Made by a program: the position numbers and the translations under genes
Part shown: piece by piece, positions 44,985 through 57,737 of the stretch
Numbering within the stretch: the first letter of the stretch is position 1
Layout: every line of letters starts with the position of its first letter
NCBI GenBank assembly: GCA_029204225.1
Contig: CM055108.1
Span: forward strand, 46,981,486 to 47,045,485
Direction of reading: 5' to 3'
Length of the DNA: 64,000 bases
Source of the DNA: Diphasiastrum complanatum
Lineage: Eukaryota > Streptophyta > Lycopodiopsida > Lycopodiales > Lycopodiaceae
Notes under the pieces: generated by a model
Seen by the model: the letters and a program-made list of their open reading frames with translations, nothing else
The model's database searches: none
What the model was told of the DNA's origin: nothing

Positions 44985-46400
44985 TGTGTAAAAAATCGGC
45001 TATGAACACATGGCAAAATCTAACTGGTCATTGTTCCTTCTATTACACAAGGTCCTAGTGTGGAAGCATTTTCTGAGATTTATTAGATCTCAGAATAATG
45101 ACATGATCACATTATCAGGACTTGGTGGCACTCGACAAGCATATCTATAAAGCTACGCTTGATAGAATGTTCACCAAGTTACATAATGATTTCAAGTCTG
45201 TAGATGATTGTCCAATTCACAATAAAAAAATATAGATTTGTTGAGTTTCAGTCTACATTTCTGACGATTCAAAAGTTGGCCCTTCTACTTCTAAGGCTAC
45301 TTCTTCTAGTGGTACAAAATCTGAAAAGTGAAAGATTGTAAATATAGAGACTTTTTTTTATTGATATGAGCGTTAGTTTAGATGATTGTACAAATTTTGA
45401 ATCTGCACAAAATAGGACATCATTTATTGGTCCTAGAACTAGCAACACCCTTTTTCCTTCTGATAAATCTCTTATCACATTGCCTACTTATAATATAGAT
45501 AATAATTATCAGATATATTGGATCTTTTTGACTTTATAGAGGCCAAGACAAAGTGTAATTTGAGCAAAGAGCTTCATGAATTTTCGGACATAATCGATTA
45601 AGATGCTGATGATCTTCTTTCTGGTGTTGACGATGTAAATAATGATGAGTTTTATTCAGGGAAAGATTGCTTGAAAATGGATGTGGAGGGAATGCACAAT
45701 AAAGAAGATGATCTACCTTCTGAAGAGGAGTTCCTTAGAATTCAAACTCAACTTGGTTTTGCAAAACCAACTGTCTATTCACCAACTATATTGACATCGA
45801 AAGGTGGACAAAATATTAATGGAGAGACAGTAATCAAGGAAGAACAAGCCGAATGCGTAAGTTTTGTAACTTATTATGTACCAGTAGATTCATTATGTAA
45901 GATTATATCCTAAAGCTTACTTTAAATTTTTTTCATTTCAAGAAACAATTTTCCTTGATGATTTCGCAATTCGTCAAGGAGGGCAGAGATTTTTAGCTAG
46001 AGAATTTTCAAGAGATCATGCACTGGGGCATTATCTAAAGTTCTTCAAGAATAATGAGATAAGTGTTGCCCATTCAAAGTTTCATCAACATGGCGAGACA
46101 ATGATTATGGCAATCAAGGCACTGTCTAATTTTCTTGGAGGACATAATTTTTATAAGGTGCAGAATAATTTTTGTAAAGAAAACTATTGCATTTGAAATC
46201 TTAGGATATGGACCAGCGAATTCCATGCTCATATCATCTCATTTTGCATTGTATGCTGCTTACGTTGATCTAAGTAAGCATGAAAACTATTAACTCTTGG
46301 ATCCATACAAAAGAAGGAAATTGTTGCATGATTCAAAGTTGCAACTTTTATTAGAAAAAGTATCGGAAGTAGAGTAGATTTTGCTCAATTGTACTTTGTA
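44985..46400 (+). pseudogene. unknown multi-exon gene 'D' (plus-strand copy)
   Basis: Bases 44985-45027 match the ACGTG-rich upstream DNA at 34435-34490; the next 640 bases or so of that promoter region are deleted. Coding-like sequence resumes at 45040 (VWKHFLRFIRSQN-like), then the acidic exon MKMDVEGMHNKEDDLPSEEE (from 45671) to a GTAAGT donor at 45857. An 86-base intron ends TTTCATTTCAAG at 45942. The next exon reads FLDDFAIRQGGQRFLAREFS, then YLKFFKNN and HQHGETMIMAIK. Exon phases do not join cleanly and there are stops, so it is a relic. It is convergent with the transposase-like gene that ends near 46440. No known family recognised. Confidence 0.55.
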
Positions 46401-46439
46401 AAAAATTCCATTTAATAGACAAAATCTCATTTTGTGTCT

Positions 46440-48800
46440 ATTGGCTTGTATAAATTTGCATGCTTTTTAAAAAAATTTATAATCTGTTGATTTTGTATTA
46501 TGACAAATTTGGATTCTTCCGTAAAACCATTGGAAAAGTTGCAGTATATAGTTGTTCTTTGTGCTGGTCCCACCATGTTGTGTACATTTATGAAATGCTG
46601 CTCTTACTTGCCAATGAGATTTTTCCATTCCTTGCGATGACCATATGCTAAGACTTCCTGCTATTTCTTGCAAAGAATGTCGCATGATGTCGTAATATGT
46701 GTTGCATGTCCCAAGCATAATCTAAATCAGTACCAAAAGTATGTAAATTAATTGCACATATTTGTCTATAGTAGTGTGACATCGAAATCTTACCATATAA
46801 TGTGTTATATGATCTACACCCTATGCACTTCGAACTGCATCGACAAATTCACTAGTTGTTTCCTGTGTCATTTGTACATCAGTATTTAAAAATTAATCTT
46901 TTCTCAAATATTTCACCATGTTGTCTAATTTTTTCCAAACTTGAACTTTGTGTATACGGATAGAACCTTCTTCTTCAAAATCTTGAGTTGCAGCTATAAT
47001 CTCTTTCCAAACCGAGTAGTGAATCTTGGATTGTTTGCCAGAATAATTTGATAAAACTCTTCGAGCTTTGGATCCTCCAATGCTTGGCTTGAATGAAATA
47101 TTTCTTGTTTTACCTGATAGCTTGGCGTCCTTTTTTATTTTAACGTGGCCTTTATGTAAGCCGAATTTAGACAACATGTCCTCTAATCTAGAAATAGCTT
47201 CCTTCGTAGATGCCTAAAAGTTATATTATTTTTTCTGTTATACGCACCTCTGTTGCAAGCATCGTACAGATATGAACATTTTGAAGAGGAATTGGTTGTA
47301 CGGGTTTCCAATTAGGATCTTCTTGATCTCTTGATATTCATGTACTCCTTGTCATGTCTTTTGTTTTCTTCATGCAGTACAAACAAGGGTGTTTAGAGTT
47401 AGCGTCATGGGATACATTAAACATACATTTGAATGTCTTCAAATCTCCTGCTAAATGCCATTCTATGTTGAAAGTGCCAATTCCAGGAATATTGAGTGGA
47501 ACTCCCTCCATGTGATTTTTTATGGTGGCAAAATATCACGTTCTATTAATTATCCATGAGAGAATGTCATGGTCTTCTTTCATCACCTATAAGAGAAAAA
47601 AAAAAAGTGATTTATCCTCAAAATATTAACATAGAGAAGATTTGCCAAATGAAATCCATATTAAAATTATTATCTCTATTGATTATGTGAAGGAACTGCT
47701 ATACTTTAAATGCTGCCAACCACCAAATATCATTTTCTGATTGAACACTGAAGTTGAGGCCTTTTGAGTTTTTTGAATTTAACAGTGCTTCATTCATGAT
47801 CGTAAGACTGACTTTCTCCATTTTTTGTCCTTTTATAATTTCAGACTCATCGAACTTGAGTGACATTCTCGTTTGTAATACCATAAAAATTTATGATGAA
47901 TGTTAGTAGCTTATTAATATCAATAAATAAATTGTTGGAATTATTATATGCTAGACATTCTCCTTTTGAGCAATAAACTTCATTGTTATGAGATGGATTA
48001 CCAACTATTGTCTACATAACTTGGTTTAACATGTCTCTTTGTCTTTTAATTTGAAATGGTCGTGGATTAAAAACTTCTTAATACTTACCTATGCAAATGC
48101 CTCATGTATCATCTTAAACATTGTTGCATATGCTTCACTACTGATGCTAGAAAATCACATGGCCCCCTGAACCAATGTAGTGTCTAATATTTTTTCAACT
48201 TCATTCATAATGCTATCAGTACCTGAAGCCTTAATCTTTTTCATTTTGTTGTTGTTTAACATTGATTTCATAGATTTAGAAGTCAAGATAGAGCCTGGTG
48301 ACTTTCCAATGGAAATCTCATCGGCCAAATGGTCTTCAACAACCAATGCTGATCTGCATTGCAAACATAATGTTCATGAAAATGTCAATAGCAATCATGG
48401 ACACTCATAGTATTCACGGCAGCATAATAAGCAAATCAACAGAAAGTTGAAATGAATAAATAACAAAACTAGTGATTATGAATGAATACCAAATAAGCTA
48501 TAACTTACTTGAATGCACAAATTCATCTTTTTCTATAACCTCCTCTGGATGATAAATCACATATATCCTTGTTTACCAGTCTTTTCCTATTGTTGCTTCG
48601 GACCTTTTTGTTGAGCACATCCATATCTTTAACAAGAGACAAATATGAGATACACATGGATTGAAATGCAGCTTTTATCTCATCATTACTAGTTGTATAA
48701 TGATGCAAAGAAGATTTCAACCTTTGAATCTCCTTCTTGAGCATCTCATTTTCATCCAAACAAGTTTTCAACTTTGTAGATTTTTCTTCGCACTCCTTTG
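46440..48800 (-). pseudogene. transposase-like multi-exon gene (GDLK / CxxC motif family)
   Basis: Exon-like blocks read downward: a coiled-coil start (48771-48523; LDENEMLKKEIQRLKSSLHH); 48364-48155; 47884-47699 (SLKFDESEIIKGQKMEKVSL, ENDIWWLAAFK); about 47560-47300 (EWHLAGDLKTFKCMF with GDLK at 47451-47437, and HPCLYC with its cysteines at 47385-47374); 47177-46893; and 46718-46467 (SQGMEKSHWQVRAAFHKCTQ). The GDLK ... P-C-x-x-C pair and the later E-K-S-H-x-x-x-R-x-x-F-x-x-x-T-Q-H-G-G segment recall transposase-like proteins carried by DNA elements in several eukaryotes; this is from memory and tentative. GTAAG donors flank several blocks. Terminal inverted repeats were not found. Confidence 0.5.
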
Positions 48801-48810
48801 ATATTTTCCC

Positions 48811-51254
48811 AACATCAACATATAATAAAGATGATGGTCAAAGACTTTGCAGGTGGACTCAAAATAATTGAAGATTGCATGTCTCCCATGTTATGTCGAA
48901 TATTATCCTAGATGTATCTATGTAAATTTGTGAAATTGAATATATTCTAATTTCACAAATACATATTTGAAGATGGTACGAACAATTGTCTCCTATGTTC
49001 TATAGGGTATTCTCCTAGACATAACATTATAATAAAGATGATGGTCTAAGACTTTGGATGTGGACTCAATAGAGTTGAAGATTGCTCTTCTCCCATGTTA
49101 TGTCAAATATTTATCCTAGACATAACATCAAATGTTTATTGAAAATGCATGTTTGTTATGAACATTTGAAAATGGTGGTACGAACAATTGTTGCATGAGT
49201 TATGTCCCCACTACCCTAGATTTTTGAAAATAGAATGATGGATATTCTAACTCATAGGTGAAATTGGTAAGAAGTTTAGCATGCACATAAATTTTGTTGA
49301 CATAATCACTTGATAATCTATTCGTTTTGTTAAATTGTAGATGTTAATTCTTTACTTCTTGCACACGACGAAGCATAACATAGAGCGAAGATGTTTTTTT
49401 TTTTTTAATTTGGTATTTTAATGTGCTTTCATCACATATGAAAATGTTTATGTTATTGGGTACATGTGGACATAAGATCCTCAAGAAAAGTGTAATCAAT
49501 TGTAAGGGAAAGCATCTCGTCAATATGCCTCCAACCGAGATTGAGTTCTCTTGACAGAAGGAACAAAAAACGTGATTCTAAAACATCACTCTTGTGAATC
49601 CAACCAGCTGTCCAATTCAATGGTGCTTGAGGACCTATAATAGATAGGAATAGAGCAAAGAAATGATGAACTTGGCATGAGTATGCCATGAAAATATACA
49701 AGTGGGAATCGAAAATATGTTTTTCTTTTTTACAATATGCATAAAAATAGCTTTTGGACGAAACAAACACAAGCACAAAAAGAAGTGAAATCAAAACAAC
49801 ATAGAAGATGACAAAAATGAAATGGTAAGGCAATGAAAATAAACACTGGTCAAAATTTTGGAAGTTGGAAATCTAATTAAGTGGCTCCGAAGCACAACTA
49901 GTATAAAAGTATGTAACATAATTGCACATTTTGTTTTGGAATGCATTTCGGGTAATCGAGAACGTGCATCGAAATTATTATTTTTTGGGTTCTAAAGAAA
50001 GGAATAGGAATTTTGGTTTTTTTTTTGTTCTATCACGTTGTCAACTTTTTTAGGTTGTTTGAAATGTTTTTTTCTTGTTTTTTTTTAGGTCTTTTTTCAA
50101 AGTTTTGATTTTTTTTTAAGGAAAAAAAGGTGTTCCAGAACATTGTATGGTACGTAATATGTAATAGGAAGCTATTGAGGGAGCAAACTCTTGTCATCAC
50201 CCCAAGTAGATCTTTGGTCCACACAAAAACACTAATAGGCTGAAAAAGAACTGCTACAAACCTCAAAATTGTATACCAAAAATCAGCAAGTGTTTATGAA
50301 GCCATATCACTATAGAAACTCTTCAAAATAGGCGCTAGATGCCAATAGATGTTGCCCATATGTTGTGAAAATTGGCCTGCAAGAAAAGTACTCAAAGTGT
50401 GAGAATACCTTAAAATGGTAGATGCTTGATGTCAATATAAGATGTCCTTTGTCATCCTAACTTTTCTTGGTTATGCAACTACTTTCAATCATAGATTAAG
50501 TATATTTTTATTTAGATCAACTGCTAACTAGTTTTTGAATGATGTGTGTTTCCCGAGATGGAAAGCTTGGTTATTCCTTTTAGATGGAGTGACTACTTCT
50601 AATTTTCGTTGAGCATATGAAATCTAAGCAATTCTTAAGGGGAATTCATTCAAGGGTTTTTTTGGTGGATTAATTCTTTTATGAATTTCATGGTTTTTAT
50701 CTATCCCTAAAGTATCCCTTTGAATACCCTAAACTCTAAAATACTTTTTCAATTTTTCAAATTTTTTACCTAAAACAAAACAATAGATACTATTTTCCTT
50801 GTTCTAAGGTTATTTTCGAAACATGCAACTATGCCATGGAGTAACCCTTTTTCAACAATTGGTTTGAATAAGTAATTCTGCTCTACTTGTCGGATTTTCA
50901 ATATTCTTTTGACTACTAGACGAATAAAATGATTAAATCCATAGTGATATTTTGCACTATGCTTGACACAAACAACCTTGTCCATTTTAGGAAGAGGAGC
51001 GTGCTAGTTATGGTTAGAAAACCAGCCTTTAAACCCAAGTGCTATAGATGATACCCTTTGCAAAGATTATTTCGCCTTTATAGAATTGGAATATGAAGAC
51101 ATTACATGCACGAGAAGCTTGTATGTGGTTGTCTTTAATGCATGCAATATATATGACTTTGCCATCCTAGAAATATAACTAGTGACTCCTATTATTACCA
51201 GTTAGCATCACACTTGTTTGTAGTCCACATCGTTTTACCTCTTAGTATGTGGAA
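48811..51254 (-). repeat. repeat block A plus adjoining sequence (copy 3, inverted)
   Basis: Reverse match of 16690-19110. The LTR target site is empty here (about 50775), like copy 1. At 51254 it jumps to the equivalent of 13660, so the 3 kb between is absent in this copy. Confidence 0.87.
49453..49833 (-). CDS. unrecognised 126-codon ORF (copy 3)
   Basis: Encodes exactly the same protein as 18107-18487: hydrophobic N-terminal segment followed by NWTAGWIHKSD and LNLGWRHIDEM. The DNA carries a few silent or flanking differences. The TTATAG acceptor-like hexamer before codon 67 is conserved. No promoter of its own is evident. Confidence 0.35.
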   Translation of the reverse strand: MPYHFIFVIFYVVLISLLFVLVFVSSKSYFYAYCKKEKHIFDSHLYIFMAYSCQVHHFFALFLSIIGPQAPLNWTAGWIHKSDVLESRFLFLLSRELNLGWRHIDEMLSLTIDYTFLEDLMSTCTQ

Positions 51255-52062
51255 ATATAGTATATCTTTATGCTTATGACCTTCATCTACTCTTGAGTGG
51301 AAATGATGTGAGAGGGATGTCTTACTTACGACTTGTTCCATCCATGGTACTGTGGTCCTTCAGTTTGTGGTTAGCTTTTTTGATGCCTAGAAAAAACTCT
51401 GATTCAACATATATTTGTGTCTATGATTGAGCATATATCTTTCACTGACTCACCAAATTGGTAGATAAAGATCAAATATAACTTTTTCATTGTTTGGAGT
51501 CTTATTTGTTTTTGCTCCAAACAATACCAACTAGAACAACAATTATATGAACATGGTGGGTTCATGTAGTTTTGGAATTGCAATTTATATGACCAATTGA
51601 CAAAATTTTCTGGTAATAAATCATAATATGCATGAAATGCCTATGATTTTTCCTTTCTCTAATTTACAAATGTTGTATTATCAATAATGCATTTTAGCTT
51701 GAATAAAATCAATTGTTGAATATTTCTAACATCTTCAATATTGTACTAAAACCATGGATTGTTGACAGATTGTATAGGATCGACATTTAATGCAAAAGGG
51801 TCAATGCAATGTCCAAATTGTCGATGTATTGAAGAAGGACAATGGCTTTATGCAAATGGCAGTCATCGTTTGGAAAATTCTTCAATGGATGGTTTGTTTG
51901 CTGGAATAATTGATGTAATCAATTGAATGAAGACTATGTAAGAACCTAATTTGTGCATCTTTCTTGCATGCCCTTTTCTAATTAGTTGCAATACTTCTAT
52001 ATAGTTTCATAACATTTGCTTGATGTCACATAGTTAGGCATGTATACATCATCAATCATTTC
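51255..52062 (-). repeat. repeat block containing the RING exon (copy 3, inverted)
   Basis: Reverse match of 12850-13660. It ends at about 52062, where chromovirus RT begins without any LTR. Confidence 0.83.
51769..51937 (+). pseudogene. captured RING-finger exon (copy 3)
   Basis: Second copy of the exon at 12978-13147: DCIGSTFNAKGSMQCPNCR (here with Arg, closer to the usual family residue, after CPNC), then IEEGQWLYANGSHR. The acceptor TTGACAG (51762-51768) and the GTAAGA donor (51938) remain. A small change near 51918 produces an in-frame TGA before the donor. It is on the plus strand because this repeat copy is inverted. Confidence 0.7.
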
Positions 52063-54743
52063 ACGTATGGGAGCCACGAATTTAGGGTGATGCCATTCGG
52101 TCTAACAAACGCACCAGCCACTTTTTGCACGTTGATGAACAACATTTCTCAAGACTGCTTAGATGAATTTGTCATTGTGTACATCGATGACATCTTGGTG
52201 TTTAGTCGTAGCCTCAAAGATCACATTAAACATCTAAGGACTGTCCTCCAACGACTGAGAAAGAACAGCTTGTTCGCGAAAAGAGAAAAATGTGAATTTG
52301 TGGTAGAGGCAGTTGATTTCCTTGGACATGTTATAGGCTACGGACGAATTCGGATGGATCCTAAGAAGATCAAGACTATCTTGGATTGGCTGGCTCCTCA
52401 AACTGTTCATGGCATCAAATCCTTTGTGGGCTTATGTAACTTTTACAGGAGATTCATTGAGGCATTTAGCAAAATTGTGGCACCACTGTTGCAGCAGACC
52501 AAGACTCATTTAAAGATGACATGGACACCGGAATGTGAAGCAGTGTTCCAAGAACTAAAATGACGGATCACTCAAGAACCCATCCTTGCCTTACCGGACT
52601 TTAGCAAACCTTTTGAAATACATACAGACGCGTCGAACTTTGCTATTGGGGCCGTGCTGATGCAAGACGGAAAACCTGTTGCATATTTCTCAAAGAAATT
52701 GAGTGACGTAGAGCGACGATGGCCAACTCATGAAAAAGAAATGATCGTAGTAGTTCAAGCAGTGGAGCATTGGAGACATTATGTGACAGGAAAACCCTTT
52801 AAGACGTTCACTGATAATGTATCACTCAAGTACTTCTCATTCCAAGGTATGCTCACGCCAAAGCAAATGCGATGGCAAAACTTTCTCTCAAAATTCAATA
52901 TAGACATTGTACACACGGCGGGAAAGAACAATGTGGTGGCAGGCGCACTAAGTAGATAGGAACACTTGATGGCAACAGTGACAACTCAGGTGACTGGCCT
53001 ACTCCAAGAAATCAGGGGGAATTATGGTGCAGATGCGTTGGCGAAGGACTTAATGATCGAATTCCAGCTGGGAAAGCCTCATAAACATTTCACTTGGAAA
53101 GATCAAATGGTTGTTTATAAACAACGCAGAGTATATGTCCCAGACAACATCAACCTGAGGAAGAAAGTCTTGCAAGAACATCATGACGTACTAGCCGCCG
53201 GACATCCAGGGGTGAATCGCATGTATGAACTTCTCAAAAGAGGCTTCTATTGGCCAGGTATGTGGGCAGACGTTGAATCCTATGTGCAAACATGCCTGAC
53301 ATGTCAACAAGTGAAGGTGGAACCGCTAGCTCCAGCAGGACTACTCCAACCATTACCGGTACCAGCATACCCATGGAATTCGATGAGCATGAATTTTATT
53401 GTTCAACTACCACGGTGCCAAGGCTTCGACTCAATTTATGTGGTGGTTGAGCACTTTTCAAAACAAGTTCAGCTAGTACCAACTAAAAGTTCAGTGACAG
53501 CTGAAGAAGTGGCAAGGTTATTTTTCAAATGTGTCTTCAAAAACCACGGCCTGCCTAGCACGATTATTTCTGACCGAGACACCAAGTACGTCGGAAAGTT
53601 TTGGACTTGTCTATTTTGCCTCGTGGAAACTGGACTAAATTTCAGCACTGCATATCACCCTCAGACAGATGGGCAAATGGAACGAGTCAATCAATAGATT
53701 GAACAATATTTACGAAATTATGTCGCTTGGGACCAATCCGATTGGGTCAATTACTTGGATATTCTTGAGTTTGCACATAGCAACCAACTGAACAGATCTA
53801 CTAGAAGGGCACCCTTCGAGATAAGCTATGGTCGGCTACCGATTGTTCCAAGCTCTTTTCTTACAGGCGTGCAGGAAACATCAGTACCCACTGTGGAGAA
53901 ATTCATCAATGAGTGGCACACAAAGCTGACAGAGATGAAGTCATTTTTAGAGCAGTCACAAAGGAGTATGGCAGCTGACGTAAACCCACATCGACGAGAA
54001 CTGGAATTTGAGGAAGGTGATCAAGTATGGCTGAACACAAAAAACATTGCGTTACCAAAAGGTTTTTCTCATAAGTTTGCTCGACCTTATGCGGAACCAT
54101 ATTATGTCACCAAGAAGATTAACCCAGTGGCTTACCGATTAGCGCTGCAATCCAGCTTGGATATACACAGTGTTTCATATCTCATTACTCAAACAGTACA
54201 AACCAGATGAGCGATTTGATCGGGAACACAAACTCCATCACCCACCAACGACACTTGATGATACGAAGAGGCAGCTTGTACCAGAACAAATATTGACACA
54301 TAGAAAGCGAACTGGCGTTCAACGTGAATATCTAGTGAAGTGGCTACGGGCTCCACTTATTGAGGCTTCTTGGGAGTACGAAGACAAACTTAAGGAGGGA
54401 GCCCCTGAAGTACTAGCAGATTATCTGCAGAAGAACCAACGCAATAGCCGTTTTCCCAGATCGGCACACAAAGCACTACCTGGCGGCATGCCTCCTACAT
54501 AAACATTCATGCCCATTCGGAAGTTCAAGGAACTTCCAGGTATCTTTCTTAAGTTTGGCAATAAATCACTTGCAGCTTTACACAGGTTTTACGTAAGTGA
54601 ACTTTATCTACACTTTTTCTGTGCTACTGCCAATGTATTTCTTAATTCAAAGTTGTTAAGGCCGGTGAATTAAGCCCGTGCCATACGTCCTAGGTCTAGT
54701 TTGGCCCTGATGAGGACATCAGCTTTTTCAAACGAGGGAAGGA
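52063..54743 (+). mobile_element. Ty3/gypsy chromovirus pol, 5'-truncated (RT, RNase H, integrase, chromodomain)
   Basis: Starts inside RT at MPFGLTNAPATF, with an intact YIDD box (52180-52191). RNase H follows: IHTDASNFAIGAVLMQ after a TGA at 52561, then TDN in place of the usual TDH. Integrase has its HHCC region (GHPGVNRMY, CLTCQQVK). The first catalytic Asp is changed to Asn (S-M-N-F, codon 53392-53394). The second Asp (53572-53574) and Glu (53680-53682) are retained, with a TAG at 53695. The C-terminus carries a chromodomain (REYLVKWLRAPLIEASWE, about 54326-54380) after a frameshift near 54170. Chromodomains steer insertion to marked chromatin. A polypurine tract GAGGGAAGGA (54734-54743) abuts the LTR. 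Best-preserved pol in the window, but dead. Confidence 0.93.
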
Positions 54744-55347
54744 TGTTGTAAAGCTGACTCAGGTGCACCCAGCGTGCCCTGTAAGACTCTAAGAAGTGAC
54801 GCTTCCTAAGGTCCCAGAGCAAGTTAGAATGTCAAGGACTAAGCCTCCGACTTGTGGTGAGCCAGTCAAGTAGTCACAAGTCATGAGCTAGCTCTGGAGC
54901 TCGAGTCATGGCCTAGTCAGGAAGCAAGTTGATTATGCCGCCGGGACGGCTCCCAGGACCCATGTCCAGGAGCCAGACTGATTCTGCCAGGCTTGCCACG
55001 CTTAATCAACAAAATAAAAACTAAGTCCCAAAAAACGTGCTTTACCAAAAAGCACTATGTTTCAGAACAGAGGGGGTGCGCCGAATCACAACAGAACTAG
55101 AGGGGGTGTCCGGCAGACAGAAACTTGGGCAGCTCAACCAGCGCCAGGAATTCAGTCGCCAGGTCTCAGCTCCCTCTACCAGCACAAGCCAGGCACAATG
55201 CCCAACATGTGTTGGTGGCCCCGAGATCGGTCAGTCTATGTATGAATGTAATCTCTTCCAAATCTAATAAAGTTGATCCTTGGGGATGATTACCATTTCG
55301 GTTTCGCCTCTGGTACTGGTCCAAGTGGAAGGACCCTTACTACAACC
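54744..55347 (+). mobile_element. 3' LTR of the chromovirus
   Basis: Begins TGTTGTAAAG right after the polypurine tract and ends near TACTACAAC (about 55346), giving nearly inverted TGTTGTA/TACAAC ends. A polyadenylation-like AATAAAGTTG lies at about 55266. The matching 5' LTR is absent from the window. The small frames inside it are not genes. Confidence 0.8.
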
Positions 55348-55820
55348 TTTTTGCATCGCTCGTGCCTAAGGGTCCCTGTCATCGACATGGGGCTTGCCGC
55401 TATGCCAATTGGTTAGTTTGGCGACCACTATGCCTTGGGTTTCATGTGTGGCTTGTCTTTGCCTTTGGTTACCTTTTGGGGACAGATTCTGAGTTGGCTT
55501 TCGGGTTGGTTGGGATTCCAGTTTTCTTAAGTCTGAATGGTTAAGCTTGTTACGTTTCTGAGTTGGATTTTACGTAAGTGCATGATGGATGAATGTTAGA
55601 CTTAAGCGCGTGTTGGGAAAACCGCTCAAGTCCCAACGCCCTTTGAGACGCCGGCACAACAGGTAAACTAACACGGGTTGACAGTAAAAGTGCAAGCCTA
55701 TCAGTGTGTGGTTCCTCGACCTCCACCATGTAAAAAGGTGGTCCATATTCGTGCAACCGATCATTCTGATCAGTGCGCAGTGGTGAGCCCATTTGCGGTT
55801 CCCGTTCGACGCCAACTGGA
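55348..55820 (-). mobile_element. weakly recognisable internal sequence of the Tat-like element
   Basis: The minus strand stays open in two frames (55792-55550 and 55815-55570). It continues the Gag reading of the Tat-like element, but I see no knuckle or protease motif. The plus-strand portion 55348-55560 holds nothing recognised. The chromovirus LTR cuts it off. Confidence 0.4.
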
Positions 55821-56446
55821 GGTTCCGTAGTTGTTATCTCTTTCTTGCTCTTTTCCCTCCGCTTGTGATTTCTTCTTTCTTCTGATGCTTCGTGGTAGTC
55901 CGGCTAGGAACTACATGATCACCGCATGATTGAGAGTTAGGGCTGCACTGCACTCGGATTGTAAGTGTTTGACCCACTCAATATATTCCCTGACCCTTTT
56001 TCGTTTTCCCATCTTGACTTTGCTCAACAGGAGGAACGGGTCTTCTAGGAACTTTCTTGGTTTAAAGCACGTAATGATAGCCACCTTAACCGCTTTCCAG
56101 ATGGATTTTTCTTCCTCTAACAGGTTGTAAAACCAATCTTGAATGCCAATAAGGACATGGGAAACAACATCAGCTTCTCCACAGGTGTCCATTCACCGTA
56201 GATTTCACAAGCTTGCTCATAGATTTGGAGGAATCGGATGGGATCTGATGATCCGTCATATTTTGGTATTTTCATCCGTGGTGCTCTCCAGACTGCTTGC
56301 AAGGGAGCGGCAGATACGGGTTGGCCCATTTGATCCATTGGTGCTGGTTCTGGTTCTGTCTCTTGTTGCACAACTGCTAATCTGGGAAGGTGTGGTGCTT
56401 GATTTGCTATCCTTCGTGCTATTGATCGTCCCGATCTCAGATTCAT
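55821..56446 (-). pseudogene. Gag of the Tat/Athila-like gypsy element
   Basis: The minus strand begins MNLRSGRSIARR at 56446, runs through a proline/glutamine-rich segment to MKIPKYDGSSDPIRFLQIYE and EKLMLFPMSL, then shifts frame near 56145. It continues with DWFYNLLEEEKSIWKAVK, FLEDPFLLLSKVKMGKRKRV and REYIEWVKHLQSE, the retrotransposon Gag domain. A stop near 55910 precedes an LAGLP-type motif. It lies about 1.3 kb downstream of the LTR and primer site at 57758, as expected. One frameshift plus a stop make it nonfunctional. Confidence 0.85.
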
Positions 56447-57737
56447 TCAATGGTGGATTCCAAAGTGATTAAATCTCGCTTATACAGTAGGATGCAGTCT
56501 GGATCTCTAAGGATCTGATCAATCTGATCGGTTGAAAGTGAATTTTAGGCCCTTTAGGGTTGTTTTTTCTTGATAACTTTTTACTCCTTGCACTAATTGA
56601 CCTGAGATTTTGATAGTAGCTGGATCTGATGCAGATCTTTCCACTGATCTAGTCTGAGAGGGTTCTCTTGTGCAAGGGTTGGCTGTGTGAGGGTTCTTTA
56701 GCTGTTTTTGCAAGTAAAAAATTTGATATCTTTCAGATTTCTGGGAAGTAACTCTCACAAGGCTCACAGTAGCTGGATCTGGGTCAGCTCTCACTATAGA
56801 AATCTCTACAAGAGTTAATTCTAGCAAGAAGAAAAAATTTCACCGTCTGCGAGGGTTCAAAACCACTTTTCTGGTTTGATCTTCACCACATCTTCACATT
56901 AACTCTCGCAGGCTTCATCAATGATGTAAATTGACATTCTAAATCGATTGAGAGGGTTTGCAAGAGTTATTACTTGAAGGATTTGCTGGATCTTCACTTT
57001 TTAGTATTTTTTTGCACTTAAATTCAATTTTCTACTCACTGCAATAAACTAACGCTCGCAAGCTCTTCTGTGTCCTAATCTCACTGAGATGGAACTTCAG
57101 AATCCTCTGCAAGATTTTTTGACCACTGGAACTGAAAATTTTGCTGTCTACGAGGGTTCAGTGGTACTTTCCCATCTTTTTCTCACTGAGAATTCTCGCA
57201 CAGGCACTTAGACATCAAACTAACTCTCGCAAACTTCTCTGTGTCTTGGTCTCAATGAGATGGAACTTCAGAGGGCTCTGCAAGAGTTCTTATGAAGATT
57301 TGAATTTTTTTGGATTTTTTCAAGGGTTTTTTAAATTTTTTATGATTTTTCTCTGGTTATCACAATTTGCTTGGAACTAACTCTTGCAGGCTTCTATGTA
57401 GGTTTGGGACAGTACCCTGGAGCTGTTGCCAGTCATGCAAGGGTTAATTTTCACTAATTCTGGAGATATAAAATCTGATGAGATTTTGGGCTCTTTTTCC
57501 CTCCAAAATGCAGATTGGTGTGTTTTTTTGGGTTTTTTGGCTGGTTGGTTTGGGTTTCAAGCCCTTAGAGTCTGTTCAGGGCCTCCTCTACCCTCTCACA
57601 CCTCTTCCACTAGCTGTGAACAGTCCAAATACAAAAAAAATATAGAAAACTAACTAAAAACACCCAAAAATCTACCTAGAACTACTTCAAAACGCAAGAA
57701 AATAGCTAAAATACAGCTAAACTAATTATAGAAACCT
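56447..57737 (-). mobile_element. untranslated leader of the Tat-like element
   Basis: Long noncoding leader between primer site and Gag. On the plus strand it shows recurring ACTCTCGCA words and a repeated segment of about 70 bases (near 57050-57120 and 57220-57290) containing CTCACTGAGATGGAACTTCA or its near copy. Such repeats could be packaging or dimerisation elements, but that is speculative. Confidence 0.6.

Noticed and set aside
55816-55832. Second possible tRNA primer site (TTGGCGTCGAACGGG on the minus strand)
   Set aside because: It lies inside the readable Gag continuation and no LTR end precedes it.
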